From Neckera pumila (taxonomy: Eukaryota; Streptophyta; Bryopsida; Hypnales; Neckeraceae): 64,000 nucleotides of DNA. A program made the translations under genes and the position numbers. The stretch lies in the NCBI GenBank assembly GCA_963969595.1, contig OZ018412.1:16556501-16620500 (forward strand), written 5' to 3'. The notes below the pieces were generated by a model. It saw nothing but the letters and a program-made list of their open reading frames with translations. It was not told where the DNA came from and made no database searches. How positions within the stretch are numbered: the first letter of the stretch is position 1; every line of letters starts with the position of its first letter. Positions 48,024-59,869 of the stretch are shown piece by piece.

Positions 48024-49589
48024 GTGTGCATTCCCTTCCCCACATACCCCATTTTGTTGTAGGAAATCAGAAATTGGAAGAGGGCATACCTCGACGCACA
48101 AAGGCAAGAACGGAAGTTTGCGAAATGGTGGAATGATCGATAATTCCTCGTTAGAACAGAAGAGAACCCGGCATCGAAACTCGAAACCCTAATTCCTGAT
48201 TTGAAAGGAAGAGAACCTGCCATCGAAACTCGAAATACTATTTTGTCAGCGAAGTCCATCCCAAAGAATGTACCAGGGAATTGCTGGTGGTGCTTCATGT
48301 AAGATTGAGAGTCCCTTGAAGCACAAAAATTTAGGGCAAACCAGCCAAAAATCTCAGGTTTTGTATAATTTCGCGGTTACAGGTTTCCTTGGTATGTTTC
48401 TTTCATTTCTTTCATTTTTACTTGAATTAATAAATTTATTGGATTGTGGATAGATAATTTGCCAAGGGTTCTCATTATGAATCAACTTTTTGGGAATGTG
48501 ATTTAGCTCATTTGTAAGTAGCTCCCGGATTTTTGCATACCTTCCCTTGAAGTGTGCCACGAAGAGTTGAATTTGTTACTTACTTAGTTTGGTTGGTATA
48601 GATCTTCATTAGTTTCAATTTTGTTTCAACCTTGGTGAAATTCCGTGGCTTTTGTAATTTTGATTGAAGCGGAATCTAGATATATTGATAATGATAATTA
48701 GAGAAACATTTCTGTCTTAGGGTTGAGCTCCATCATCGTGATATTTCTAACCGCTTTCTACCCGAGCATTTGCTCACCAGCGCTTCCTGTGCTAAATCTC
48801 AGCAGATCACCTTAATTTGAGCTAGAGGACAGTGTCGGTCATGGATACAACAAACGATGACCAGAGGTCACGTTTCTGAACTAAACAATCGCATCTGAAG
48901 ACAGATCAAAACGCAGCCTGAAACTCCAAGACGACCCAGTGTGCATTCGAGCACCAAGTGTACGATGTGTGCCGTGCGGATACTAGCTATTGTTACTGTT
49001 CCTGGATCCAATTAACAACAGCACAAGTCCATGCTCTCGATTCTAAAGCACCCAGCTCAATAATCAAGGACGTCACGATCGCCATCAAACGTTCCCATCA
49101 AACTCTAATCCTGAACGAACCTTCAGTCATTTCTTCTTCGAACTTATGTATCGCTCTCAAGGACCATCTTACAATGGCATGCAATGGCATGTTTCAATAT
49201 ATACTTCAATTTAATAACATTCTCTGGCACTCTGCGTTCTACTCCTTCCACTATCATCAATGCATGCATGGTTTTCACAACAGAGGACGACGAGTCCTCA
49301 TTTCCAGCACAAGTGAGCAACGAAACAAGCACATCGCATCGTCGGGGCGGAAGTAGACCGTCATGGGAAGCTGCAGAAACTTGCATTGCAAATGGAAACG
49401 GCGACGGAGCTATACACATGCGAGAAAAAAATGGGTAAAGTTAGGAATTCACTACCGAGAGAGCTGAAAGATCGAGGAAGAAGGGCATAATAACTGTCAA
49501 AGGTTCTACGCCACTGGAAAGCCACTGACAGAGACGAACGACCTCGTTCAATCTGTTCGTCGTTTTTGGTGGACGATCTCGACGATAAC
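48024..49589. other. No gene seen
   Basis: Mixed composition. A phrase of about 26 bases (agagaacc, then catcgaaactcgaaa) repeats directly near 48163 and 48212. No continuation of the P450 is found. Confidence 0.5.
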
Positions 49590-49967
49590 CCAGACATCTT
49601 GCAATGGACTTCCCGCGCCGATGGACTTCCGCGCCAAGATTTTCATCAGTGGAAGCAATCAATTGCAAGATAATGATATTGTAAGCAGCCATATATGGAA
49701 CACTGCGGGAGTTATAGTAATGAACTGTACGTTGTATGTCAGAAACAAACTGTGACCACGAAACAGAAAAGAGACGGGACATCTTGGACTCTACGGAATT
49801 GGTCATATTAAGACATCCAGTCATACTGTTTATTACTAGTGCTGTACGTCTCAAAAGACATTGGCAATACTAAGTTAACATTTTGGCGGTGATCGCAACC
49901 AATCCCCTATAGCATATAAATCTAGGTGAGAGACAAGCCAAATTGTGCCACCAAAATGAAAAGAAAA
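49590..49967 (-). repeat. Duplicated 3' flank of MTPSL gene 2
   Basis: This aligns closely with 54035-54389 and more loosely with 39835-40171. The match begins near gacttccgcgccaa. Farther out, gene 2 has lost or replaced the extended flank that genes 1 and 3 share. Confidence 0.85.
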
Positions 49968-51089
49968 TTAGACAACTGCTCTACTTGCTGACTCAACAAA
50001 GGCCTTCCAGCTCGTACTCATGTCTCTCAGCTCCGGAAAAACTGAATCAGGTTGACGGTAGCGCTCGCACATGCAATTAAAGTACACAGTGCCAGCAACA
50101 AGTGCTCGGATTTCGCGCCAGTGATTCTGCAAAACAGAGTCGCAAGCTTCTACCTCCAAATCCAAGATGCAAGACGCATATTTGTTCACCAAGTCTATGG
50201 CTTGCTGCGTCGCCTGGACCAAAGACTTTCCGCCTTCACCAGCCATCAGCACTGCGACCAGATTGCGAGGGTTTTCTTCTTGTGTGCTCTCCTTGTGATA
50301 TGAGAAGATGTCATTTACAAAGCCAACATGTATGGCTGTTGCAATCGTGACTTTCTGCATGTATGGATTCGATCTCCTGACAGTCGGAATGTAGGTATCG
50401 ATTGCAAACTCCGTCAATAAGACAGTACACTTCCCACCCACGTTTCCAGCGCGCATGTCGGTATACGACTGCAAGTCTTGGAAGCATGAGTTGTGGCCTG
50501 CAACGATATCAGCGTGGCTAGCAACAGAGACACGGAAATATTCAACGACACAGTGAAGACACTCCTTGAACCATTCGGGGTTCGACAAAGCCAATATGTC
50601 CCGACCCACCTCACACATCATGGTCTCAATCAAGGCAGCAGGGCTGTGGGGTGACTTTTGCTGACCACAAACTGCAACTAGATGATCAAGATATTCTTGC
50701 ATTCTCTGAGGGCTCGAGAGAGCACTGCGGTCAATGCCATACGGTTCCATAAGACTCTCATCTGGATTGTCAAAAAAGATATCATCCAACAAGAAGGCTA
50801 ACGCGTAGTAAGTGGACATGGCAACGAGACGGTCCAAACTGATCACTCCAGGGTGACAATATCCTGCGAAGGAAAGGCCGGTACGGCAGTAGGAGTTCCA
50901 AGAAGTGCGACTCTCATACCGCTTCAGGTTCTGCTTGAAATAGTTTTCTGCCTCGTGCACATACTTGGACTCAGTGAATGGCGGCAGGCCTTCAATGACC
51001 ATGGACAGCAAGGGTGGAAGCTTGTCATCTTCCTTGGAAGCAATCTTGACTGCTAAAACTGGAACGGGGGGCTTCATCGCAGTCACCAT
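49968..51089 (-). CDS. Microbial-type terpene synthase-like protein, gene 2 (intronless)
   Basis: Seen: 373 codons from the first ATG (51089), or 369 from the ATG at 51077 that corresponds to the start of the other two genes; which is used is unknown. In the shorter numbering the motifs are DDIFFD (98-103), R209, NDIFSYHKE (255-263) and RY (339-340), all intact. It differs from gene 3 at 17 of 369 positions by my count, five of them in the first ten residues. The pair therefore duplicated more recently than the split from gene 1. Residues bordering the active-site motifs differ from gene 1 (LIF against IFF; KWVVLF against KCTVLL; IYIAF against IHVGF). The role is as for gene 1: class I cyclisation of a prenyl diphosphate, with the product not predictable. 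Confidence 0.97.
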   Translation of the reverse strand: MVTAMKPPVPVLAVKIASKEDDKLPPLLSMVIEGLPPFTESKYVHEAENYFKQNLKRYESRTSWNSYCRTGLSFAGYCHPGVISLDRLVAMSTYYALAFLLDDIFFDNPDESLMEPYGIDRSALSSPQRMQEYLDHLVAVCGQQKSPHSPAALIETMMCEVGRDILALSNPEWFKECLHCVVEYFRVSVASHADIVAGHNSCFQDLQSYTDMRAGNVGGKCTVLLTEFAIDTYIPTVRRSNPYMQKVTIATAIHVGFVNDIFSYHKESTQEENPRNLVAVLMAGEGGKSLVQATQQAIDLVNKYASCILDLEVEACDSVLQNHWREIRALVAGTVYFNCMCERYRQPDSVFPELRDMSTSWKAFVESASRAVV

Positions 51090-51415
51090 CTTCGTCTCTT
51101 TCTTGAAACTCTTGTTACCCTGGATGGTTTGCGGTGGTGATTCTCTCTTCTTAAATCATTGAACCTGCCCCTGTGAGGACGCTGGAGTGCGGACCAGAGT
51201 AGCCCGGTGCATGAAAGAGAAGCATTGTATGCATGACAGAAATGCATAACTTTATACGTGAGGTTTTGTGCGAAAAGAGAAGGACTTATGTTTTTATAAC
51301 TCACACCTTACCAAAAGGGATGATTTCATGATCACCAACCCGACCTTTCAGGGTTCAAGCATTGGGCCTACCCCTTTTGTTTAAAAACATGTGTCCTAAT
51401 TTGTTTGTTGGCTCT
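51090..51415 (-). promoter_or_regulatory. Promoter region of MTPSL gene 2
   Basis: The proximal 70 bases resemble 55500-55575 (ggatggtttg, ggtggtg, then ctct and ttaaa). Farther out, 51358-51415 matches 55581-55640 (gcattgggcct, tttaaaaac). Gene 2 carries about 190 extra bases between these blocks (51165-51357). Confidence 0.6.
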
Positions 51416-53837
51416 CTCCTTTGGATAGAGACTACGGCATAGATTCCGCCTCGACTTTGGTTTTTGAATTGAGAGTCCAAATCCTAGAACCGTATTCACA
51501 TTGCACAACGCTCTCATTCACACTGCACGACGTAATTGGGGTTTGGAGATGTGGGGTCCAACTGGTTGGATCCTAACATGCGCTTAAAGCAGAATTCTCG
51601 AGTAGCTATAGCATTTGCTTTTCACTTCTAGATACTTCCTTCCTAGTGGTAACAGTATGGTACGTAGTGCACATGATGGAGTTGTTGTTTTGGAGCTTGT
51701 GCCTTTGGCGATGGCTATGGTGATAGTCGAAGCAATGGGAAGGGCTACACAGTAATTGCCTCATCTTCTACTTTGTCTTTCAAATATTAGACCTCTGCAT
51801 TTCTCTTCTAAGGACTTGCCACATGTGTGATCATTATTTACAGCATCATGCATGTGCGTGTGGTGCAGGTTTGACACCTCTTCATATCGTAAAAGTGTAC
51901 TCCCAATTGCTATAGCACGTATGAGGGACCTGGGGGACATGCGTTTGATTTTACGTACCAGTCCCGTAGTTCTCCGACTATGGTAAAATTCACAGGTCTC
52001 GTCCTATCTACAACCGCATTCAGGCACTGCAGAACATGGTCAGGGTTTGGTTGGAGTGGGGATGTGGGACCGACTGAGCGGACCCAAGCGTGCACTTGAC
52101 GTAGTCGATTAGGTTTCTGCCTCCTTTCTGGTGGCGACGGGTGTGGTAGTTTGCGCAATTGAGTTGTGCTTGTCGGTGCCTTTAGGTGCGGGTTTGATCA
52201 TTGACGGTGTGGGGCACGGGCTAACGTGGAATTCGGTGGAGTCATAGTTTCCATGTGTGCTCCAGAAACTATTTTCAAGACTGAGCGAGGTCAAAATGCA
52301 AAAGCCAAGGTCCGACTTTGGGAGCGGAATGTGGGGGAGCTTCCGTCCAAGCTGCGGGAAAGTTGAGGTCGTGGAGAACGATCTGTTTCACACAGTCTCT
52401 GGGAAAGAGTACATCACTCAGGTGCGGCAAGTCCTTTTTCCATGTCGTGTACGGTGGAGCAAGACAATTCCAGGACATTTATGAAGTACGCATTCGCCAA
52501 TGCGGGCATACATATGTATCTTCTTTAAGTCTCAAAGTCTTTACCATGTATAATTCTGGAACCCTAATCCTGACTACAATTAGAAGGTTACAGAATTACG
52601 ACCAGGTGTACATTGACCGCTCAGGTCTTGCCACATACGTGCAGACGATTGGTACATTGAATTAAGCAAATGTACCCGTGTCATGATCGCTTCTGGACCA
52701 TGAGCGCTTTTATAGCAGACTACCTTAGATCCACATTCAAGTCACAGCACAGAATGATGGAACCACATTCAGTTACGAACGGGAGACCAAAGTCTCAAGA
52801 CTTCTGTAATCTCTGCATTTCAAGTGCGTTTGCGAGGAGGTTCAGAAATCAAACAAACTTCGACAATAACAATCACCAATCAGTCACAACCTCAATGTCA
52901 ATTGATACACTCAGGTATCTTCCTCAATAACTCGTCAAAGCAAAACCAACAGCCAAGAACCAAAATGTTAATACAAAAATTTTAGCTTACAAAAAATCAC
53001 GTGAGCTTCGAACCATTCCAGTCAAGTTTGGGAGAGGGATGAAATGACCTCTACAATGCTTGACCTCCACATGGTGGAACATATGTGTAAGCAATAGAGC
53101 CCCAAGGAAGGAATTGTGCGGCACTGTTCTCAGTTTCAGATTCCAGATCGACAATAGACTATCAAAAATTAGGTAGAATGACAAAGAATTCATCATGTTG
53201 AATACTAGTGGCAACTATTGTAATACTATAATATTGCTTGAACCCAAACAAAGTTGAGAACTACCTGGATATTCCATAATTGCCACTGTTCAACATCCTA
53301 TCTTTCTGGTCGTCCCAGATGCTATCCAAAATATTGACACGTTTTGAAACTCCCAAACAGTAAAAGGTTATTTTACCTCCCTACCGTATGAGTTAGAACC
53401 TCAAGCTACTAGAAATGTTAGTTTTAATAGTTCAAACTCTAACAGAGTTGAGAAATGAGAAATTCGTGAAGATGCCAGGAGTGGATGCAAGCCTATTTTC
53501 TGATACCTGTCTGTTGGTTTTACACAGGCAGCAACGACTCAACATTCTGCATATAAGTTGCATCAGTTGTGAGAGGAGCGGAACATGCGCCCGGAAACCT
53601 TTGCGAGTCTGGTCTCAGCGATCTTTGGTTAGGTCATTCGTTGTATTTCACTCTGGTAGCGGATCATACTTCTAAGGAGAGCAAGGCTTTCGAGGTAGTA
53701 AGTGGAGAATCCTTAAAGAACAAAGTGCGAATCTGAAACACTGCCCAACCCCCAAGTGTTGTAAGTTCCAAAAAAAAAAGACTCCTGTTTGGAACAGAGG
53801 ATGCTAAAAAAAGGGCTTCTGTTTGGAACACAAGTAG
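51416..53837. other. Spacer with an internal duplication, no gene seen
   Basis: The stretches 51490-51740 and 51990-52240 resemble each other. Shared blocks include cactgca, gggatgtggg-like, ccaactgg/ccgactga, atgcgctt/gtgcactt and ccttcctagtgg/cctttctggtgg. They may be remnants of an older element. No open frame here is convincing. Confidence 0.45.
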
Positions 53838-54389
53838 CGTGGGCATTCAGATTTCCATTTTCGTTTTCTTGAGCGTATAAATTCGTGGCATTCTTCCCAC
53901 CAGTCCTCCATGAAACTTGCGAGTGAATACCGTGTAGACTAGCATTTCATCAATCTGGCTGAAATAGACCACATTAAGATCATAATATTAAGTCTCATTA
54001 TAATTAGCCTTTGAAAACTTGATATACTCTCCCTTGCAATGGACTTCCGCGCCAACATTTTCATCAGTGGAAGCAATCAATTGCAAGATAATGATATTGT
54101 AAGCAGCTATATATATATATGGAACACTGCGGGAGTTATAGTAATGACCTGTATGTTTTATTTCAGAAAGAAACTGTTAAATGAAACAGAAAAGAGACGG
54201 GACATCTTGGACTCTACGGAATTGGTCATATTAAGACATCCAGTCATACTGTTTATTACTAGTGCTGTACGTCTCAAAAGACATTGGCAATACTAAGTTA
54301 ACATTTTGGCGGTGATCACAACCAATCCCCTAAGCACATAAAATGAGGTGAGAAACAAGCTAGATTGTGCCACCAAAATGAAAAGAAAA
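53838..54389 (-). repeat. Duplicated 3' flank of MTPSL gene 3
   Basis: It is shared with gene 1 over its whole length (39497-40171) and with gene 2 over the gene-proximal part. It contains a short TA run (54108-54119) not present in the other copies. Confidence 0.85.
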
Positions 54390-55499
54390 TTAGAAAACTG
54401 CTCTACTTGCTGACTCAACAAAGGCCTTCCAGCTCGTACTCATGCCTCTCAGCTCCGGAAAAACTGAATCAGGTTGACGGTAGCGATTGCACATGCAATT
54501 AAAGTACACAGTGCCAGCAACAAGTGCTCGGATTTCGCGCCAGTGATTCTGCAAAACAGAGTCGCAAGCTTCTACCTCCAAATCCAAGATGCAAGACGCA
54601 TATTTGTTCACCAAGTCTATGGCTTGCTGCGTCGCCTGGACCAAAGACTTTCCGCCTTCACCAGCCATCAGCACTGTGACTAGATTGCGAGGGTTTTCTT
54701 CTTGTGTGCTCTCCTTGTGGTATGAGAAGACGTCATTTACAAAGCCAACATGTATGGCTGTTGCAATCGTGACTTTCTGCATGTATGGATCCGATCTCAT
54801 GACAGTCGGAATGTAGGTATCGATTGCAAACTCCGTCAATAAGACAGTACACTTCCCACCCACGTTTCCAGCGCGCATGTCGGTATACGACTGCAAGTCT
54901 TGGAAGCATGAGTTGTGGCCTGCAACGATATCAGCGTGGCTAGCAACAGAGACACGGAAATATTCAACGACACAGTGAAGACACTCCTTGAACCATTCGG
55001 GGTTCGACAAAGCCAATATGTCCTGACCCACCTCGCACATCATGGTCTCAATCAAGGCAGCAGGGCTGTGGGGTGACTTTTGCTGACCAAAAACTGCAAT
55101 TAGATGATCAAGATATTCTTGCATTCTCTGAGGGCTCGAGAGAGCACTGCGGTCAATGCCATACGGTTCCATAAGACTCTCATCTGGATTGTCAAAAAAG
55201 ATATCATCCAACAAGAAGGCTAACGCGTAGTAAGTGGACATGGCAACGAGACGGTCCAAACTGATCACTCCAGGGTGACAATATCCTGCGAAGGAAAGGC
55301 CGGTACGGCAGTAGGAGTTCCAAGGAGTGCGATTCTCATACCGCTTCAGGTTCTGCTTGAAATAGTTTTCTGCCTCGTGCACATACTTGGACTCAGTGAA
55401 TGGCGGCAGGCCTTCAATGACCATGGACAGCAAGGGTGGAAGCTTGTCATCTTCCTTGGAAGCAATCTTGTCGGGTGAAACTAAAACGGGGGGCTCCAT
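54390..55499 (-). CDS. Microbial-type terpene synthase-like protein, gene 3 (intronless)
   Basis: Seen: one frame of 369 codons plus stop, starting MEPPV at 55499. The motifs are DDIFFD (98-103), R209 in MRAGNVGG, NDVFSYHKE (N255, S259, E263) and RY (339-340) in CNRYRQP, where genes 1 and 2 have CERYRQP. It is nearly identical to gene 2 in the nuclease-sized core and differs mainly in the first ten residues. No frameshift or stop is seen, so all three copies look functional. Amino-terminal residues carry no obvious plastid transit peptide, consistent with a cytosolic enzyme. The product is unknown. Confidence 0.97.
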   Translation of the reverse strand: MEPPVLVSPDKIASKEDDKLPPLLSMVIEGLPPFTESKYVHEAENYFKQNLKRYENRTPWNSYCRTGLSFAGYCHPGVISLDRLVAMSTYYALAFLLDDIFFDNPDESLMEPYGIDRSALSSPQRMQEYLDHLIAVFGQQKSPHSPAALIETMMCEVGQDILALSNPEWFKECLHCVVEYFRVSVASHADIVAGHNSCFQDLQSYTDMRAGNVGGKCTVLLTEFAIDTYIPTVMRSDPYMQKVTIATAIHVGFVNDVFSYHKESTQEENPRNLVTVLMAGEGGKSLVQATQQAIDLVNKYASCILDLEVEACDSVLQNHWREIRALVAGTVYFNCMCNRYRQPDSVFPELRGMSTSWKAFVESASRAVF

Positions 55500-55660
55500 C
55501 GCAGTTGAACCGTCTTGGTCAATGTCTTGAAACTCTTGTTATCCTAGATGGTTTGTGGTGGTGTCTCTGTCCTCTTAAAAGCATTGGGCCTGTCCCTTCA
55601 ATCTGGTTAAAAATGCGTGTCGTAATTTATTTAGTTTTTCCTAAACTAACAAGCACGAAC
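55500..55660 (-). promoter_or_regulatory. Promoter region of MTPSL gene 3
   Basis: This is homologous to the gene 2 upstream region (see 51090-51415), including a TTTTAAGAGG block about 75 bases from the ATG. The more distal 55581-55640 part is also shared. Confidence 0.55.
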
Positions 55661-56739
55661 TAGATCGATTTGATATACAGAGAAATTACGGTAGTGTCAT
55701 AGTTGTGAGGTAAGGTACTGAACTTCGAAACTGCTGGTCAACGAACATGACTATTTGCTTACGAGTGTCGGCGCTTGCTTGCGTCAGTGCCGTGCCGTGC
55801 CAGCCCAGTCTCAAATTCATTTTTCATTGTTGCCTTCACCTGCCAGATCGACACGTGGGTTGGAGGTCGAAAATTCTGCAACCCAACTTGTATTTTGTTG
55901 TGGGCAGGTCGCAGTGCACCGCGTATTGGAATGAATATATCTAAACTTAGGGCGCCAACAAATTCAAGTCTCCTGAATGGGAACCCATCTTCAGCACCTA
56001 AATTTTTTTTATATTTCACTACAACTATGAATCTAAATTTAGAATACAATATGTATTCATGAAACTGAGACATGATATTAAAATGGAACATTAATATGTC
56101 AAAATTGTATATTTCTGATGATTTATTTTAAAGTCAACTAGACGTTTCCTGAATTAGATGTTGCAAGGGCTCTACAAGACGTCATGTGACGTCTAGTTGC
56201 CGCGCCCGTTGCAATGTTCGAGAAGACAACCTTGTTCGCAACTGCAAATTGCAAAGTAAAGAGACTGATCGATGCACACAAAGACAGGTACGGAGGTTCG
56301 CAGAAATGGGTTTACAATCACCTCCAGTACTGTACTATCCTATAGAACCTGTTACTTTTGGGCCGTACCAAAGGAAAGACTTGCAGACTCTGATTGCAGC
56401 ACTCTCATTGGAATAGCCTTGCTGTTGAACTCCCATCGATGTGATCCACGTGAGTATCTTATTTGCATTTTTTGCATTTGGATTTGGGAGCTGATGTCAA
56501 GAAAGGTAGTAAAATACACTAATATAATAGAGTTTTAATTGTATGGTATGTGCAATGAGGGATTGGGAAATGGGGGATTGGGAGCTGGAGTTTGAGAGAA
56601 ACACAGGACGAAATTCTGCTTGAAGCACCTAAACTTGGTTTAATGGAGTTTGGTGCTATACTTTTTTGTACTATTTCTAGTTAAACCTTCCTTTGACGCC
56701 CCTTCTTATGACAAATTGGGGTTCACTTTACGATTAACT
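55661..56739. other. No gene seen
   Basis: Several overlapping open frames of 65-110 codons lie in a GC-richer stretch (55740-56420), but none shows a family motif. It could contain remnants. Confidence 0.4.
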
Positions 56740-56743
56740 CTAA

Positions 56744-57667
56744 CCCTTAAAGTTCTATGACTATGTTTTCATTGAAAAACGCTTGGAAATTGCCATTTTT
56801 AGTACAAATATTAATTTTTTGAAAAAGATATTTTTTTAGCACATTTAATTGTAGGATCTTGTAGTATGCTGACTTAAGAGCATGTGGTAAAAATTTCAGA
56901 AATTTCCACCTTGTGGGTTGCAAGATATAAGCATTCAAATTCACTGAAATCATTTTCTTGGCCCTGCAAAAAATAGGGCAGCTGCACTTCACAAGATAGT
57001 TTCTCTATGAAAACAAGTCCAAAATGTTGATACTTCTTTGGATTCTTTTTCCTAGACAAGTTGTCCACATGCTTGAAAAATTTCAGGTCATTTGAAATTG
57101 TAGAAAATATAGGACAAAAATAGTAAGTACTTAGAAGTAGAGAATGATTCAATATATACTAAATTGTTGATCATTGAATTATGGAATTGAAAAATGCCAT
57201 TCCCAATGGTTATATTGATGTGATAAGCAATCTACATCCCATGATTTTTTTTTTTTATTTTATTTGAAAATTGAGTAAGATAAAGGACTTCAAAATTTAT
57301 TTTAGAATACGAAATCCATAACTGCTTGCAAACAAAAATTCCTCATAACTTTTGGCTCATTGATCAAAATGTAATGATTAAAAGCTTCTCCGTGTATATA
57401 CGTCTCGAAAACAAGTTTCAAATCTTTTGTTTTTGGAAAAAAATGATTTTTATGATCTGCTCGGATTGCCTTTTACCAAAAAAATAACATATTAGGCCAT
57501 AACTTTTGACTCATATTTCCAAATGTCATGAAATTTAGTGCATATGAAAGATATTCCTTGTCCACACCTTTGATTAAAATTTGGGCCAAAAATATGGAAA
57601 TCTCTAATCACATGTACCTGCCCAAAATTACTATGTAGCCAAAAAATGCATGTTGGTCCTTTAGGGG
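56744..57667. mobile_element. TTAA-type MITE, copy E
   Basis: This is the same subfamily as copies A and B, inverted. The right end (catgttggtcctttagggg) is followed by TTAA at 57668-57671. The left end (CCCTTAAAGTTCTATGACT) is preceded by CTAA, one change from TTAA. The interior phrases aaatgtcatgaaatttagtg and tctaatcacatgtacctgcc match the family. Confidence 0.75.
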
Positions 57668-57698
57668 TTAATGAAGAAATCATGCTTTATACTTTGAT

Positions 57699-58001
57699 CA
57701 TTAGAAGAGATTTGTGGGCATTGGAGGGCCGTTTCAGGCCCGTTTTTTAATCTAGCCAGATCTGTGAATAGCCAGTATAGGCTGTTATAATTTTTTTTTT
57801 CAAAAAAAAAGGAAAAAAAAAAAAAAATTCTTTCCCAAATATCATTTCAGGCAAATTTTTTTTTATTTTTTATTTTTTTTGAAAGTGACATGGCACTATC
57901 TCAACTACATCAACTAGCAGCTTTTTTGCGTTTCCGCAGTTTGGGAACGCAGGTCACAGGATAACTCACGCGCTCTTTGAGGCCTCAAATCTCTTCTAAT
58001 G
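57699..58001. mobile_element. CATTAG element K5
   Basis: The left end CATTAGAAGAGATTTGTGGG and the complement of the right end CATTAGAAGAGATTTGAGGC match over the first 16 bases, the best-preserved inverted repeats of the family here. The core has long A and T runs. It lies in the 380-base gap between copies E and I. Confidence 0.75.
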
Positions 58002-58051
58002 ATAATAAAAATATATTTGAAAATTACAAAAATTAGTTATGATTGTTTAAT

Positions 58052-58637
58052 CCCTAAAGCCTGGACGATACTTAGGGCAAAATAATTGTGAAAAACTACC
58101 ACTTTTTAGGGCACTGAGAAAAACATTAAAACAAAAACAAAAAATTCCAAATTTCAATTTTACAAATTTGCACTACTCCTATAGGAATGTGTGGAAAAAA
58201 TTTCAGTAACTTTGACCGCACGAATTGAAAGATTATAATGTTTGAAGTTAGAAGAAAAAGTTTTCTTTTAGCCTTGCCCGACAGGGCCAGCAGACTTTAA
58301 CTCCTCCTAGAGTGAGATTTTTATAGTATGTATGCTTATTTTCTTTTTATATTTGCATCTTATATCATATAAATTACATGCATGGCAATTTCAAGAGTAG
58401 ATGAATTTTTTATAAAAGATTCTCCAAATATTCCTACGCTACCTGAGCTGCCAGAAAAACTCAAGGTAATATAACTTTTGATTCGGACATTTGATCAATA
58501 AAAAACTAGATTTACAGCAAGGACATACATAAATACACCTTGTGTCAAAATTTCACGAATGTCCGACCAAAATTGACTTCATAGGAACCTACTTGAAATT
58601 TCAATTGTCCATTCAGTGGACAATTGTCCTTTAGGGG
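58052..58637. mobile_element. TTAA-flanked MITE, copy I
   Basis: About 590 bp with TTAA at 58048-58051 and 58638-58641. The left end is TCCCTAAAGCCTGG and the right end is tcctttagggg. A hairpin lies at 58602-58626 (arms caattgtcca and tggacaattg), at the same place as in copies C and D. Confidence 0.75.
58602..58626. repeat. Subterminal hairpin of copy I
   Basis: The arms are perfectly complementary over ten bases around a five-base loop (ttcag). The equivalent stem in copy D has C-G where this one has A-T at the position next to the loop, a paired change. See the separate finding. Confidence 0.65.
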
Positions 58638-58984
58638 TTAAAATGATTTTTTATTATTAGATTGGAGCAATGAGGGGCTAAAGTATTATATTGGAACTTT
58701 ATTCTAGTAGACAATAATCAAGTCAGGGTTTGTAAACGTAAAATTAATCCCAAAAGGACGTTGTCAACTTTAAGTGGCCGATGGATGACTTCACCTCAGA
58801 CGACATGATCAAATAAATGTTTTTTCACCCAATATTTTTTTGGAAGTTGCTTGAGTACAATTTTCTTTGAATTGTGTTGCAAATACATATCCTCAATATA
58901 ATACTATTGGCTTTTTAAAGAGGAAGGTGTTTAATCCACTTATCATCTTTGTAGTATATTATGGTCATTTCTTGCTATTTATTC

Positions 58985-59869
58985 TAAATGTGAACTAGTG
59001 TGCTATGTGCTATTGCTACAATATAATAAAATAAAATAAAATAAAAACAATTTTTGATTTTTTTAATTCAACATCTTTTTTCCCTGAGTTGGAACACCAC
59101 TAAATAAAGCCCATGCACCCCTCCTTGCTAAGGACTTTCTTGTAACTAAAAATGCCACCGAGGACACGGTTCCGGAGATCTTCCTATAACCAAAAAATAA
59201 AAAATAAAAAAAATAGCCTAACTTAATGTATGGACTAGTGTGCCTTGTGCCATTGCCACAACCAAAATAAAAATAAAAGTAGTTTTTTCATTTTTTCATT
59301 TATAAAACTTTGAAACTCAATACCTTTTTCTTTCATGAGTTGGAATGCCACAAAACAAAGCCCATTCACCCCTTCATTTTGAGGGCTTTTCGACGGTACA
59401 AAAATGCAATCAGGCCATGTACGGCCCCGAACATCTCACCATAACAAACAAACAAAATAAACTAACTAACTAACTAATTTAAGGTATTTATATAAGGTAT
59501 GGATGGACTATTGCCCAATACTATTGCTACAATAAAAATAAAGAATAAAATCATTTTCTAATTTTTAATTTGTAAAAACTATGAAATTCAATATCTTGTA
59601 TGTACAAAGGAGTGCAAAGGCTCTATTATGGTATGAGGGAGGTTGCGTTATTGACTCAAATAGAAAGCTTTATGTACGAAGGAGTGAAAGGAGTTTATTT
59701 TGTGGCATTTGGACAAGTGACATAAAAATTACTTAGTACGGACTTTTTAAAATAAAAGATAATTTAATTCAGTTTTTTTAATCATAAAATCTTTGAAATT
59801 CAATAACATTTGCATCGTAGGTTTAAATGCCACCAAACAAAGTTTGTGCACCTCTTCTAGTGAAGAGCT
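58985..59869 (+). repeat. Tandem repeat, three to four units of about 240-270 bp
   Basis: Units begin near 58990, 59229 and 59502, with a partial fourth near 59766. Each has gactagtgtgcc-like, attgctacaa, taaaataaaa, gaaattcaata, gagttggaa, ccaccaaacaaag-like and cacccctcc-like blocks in the same order. Confidence 0.7.

Noticed and set aside
49441..49854. 137-codon minus-strand frame just downstream of MTPSL gene 2
   Set aside because: The homologous flanks of genes 1 and 3 are interrupted by stops in this frame, so it is untranslated flank.
51300..51365. tRNA-like phrase (gggttcaagc near a tcaccaacc stretch)
   Set aside because: No consistent acceptor, D and anticodon stems can be drawn around it.
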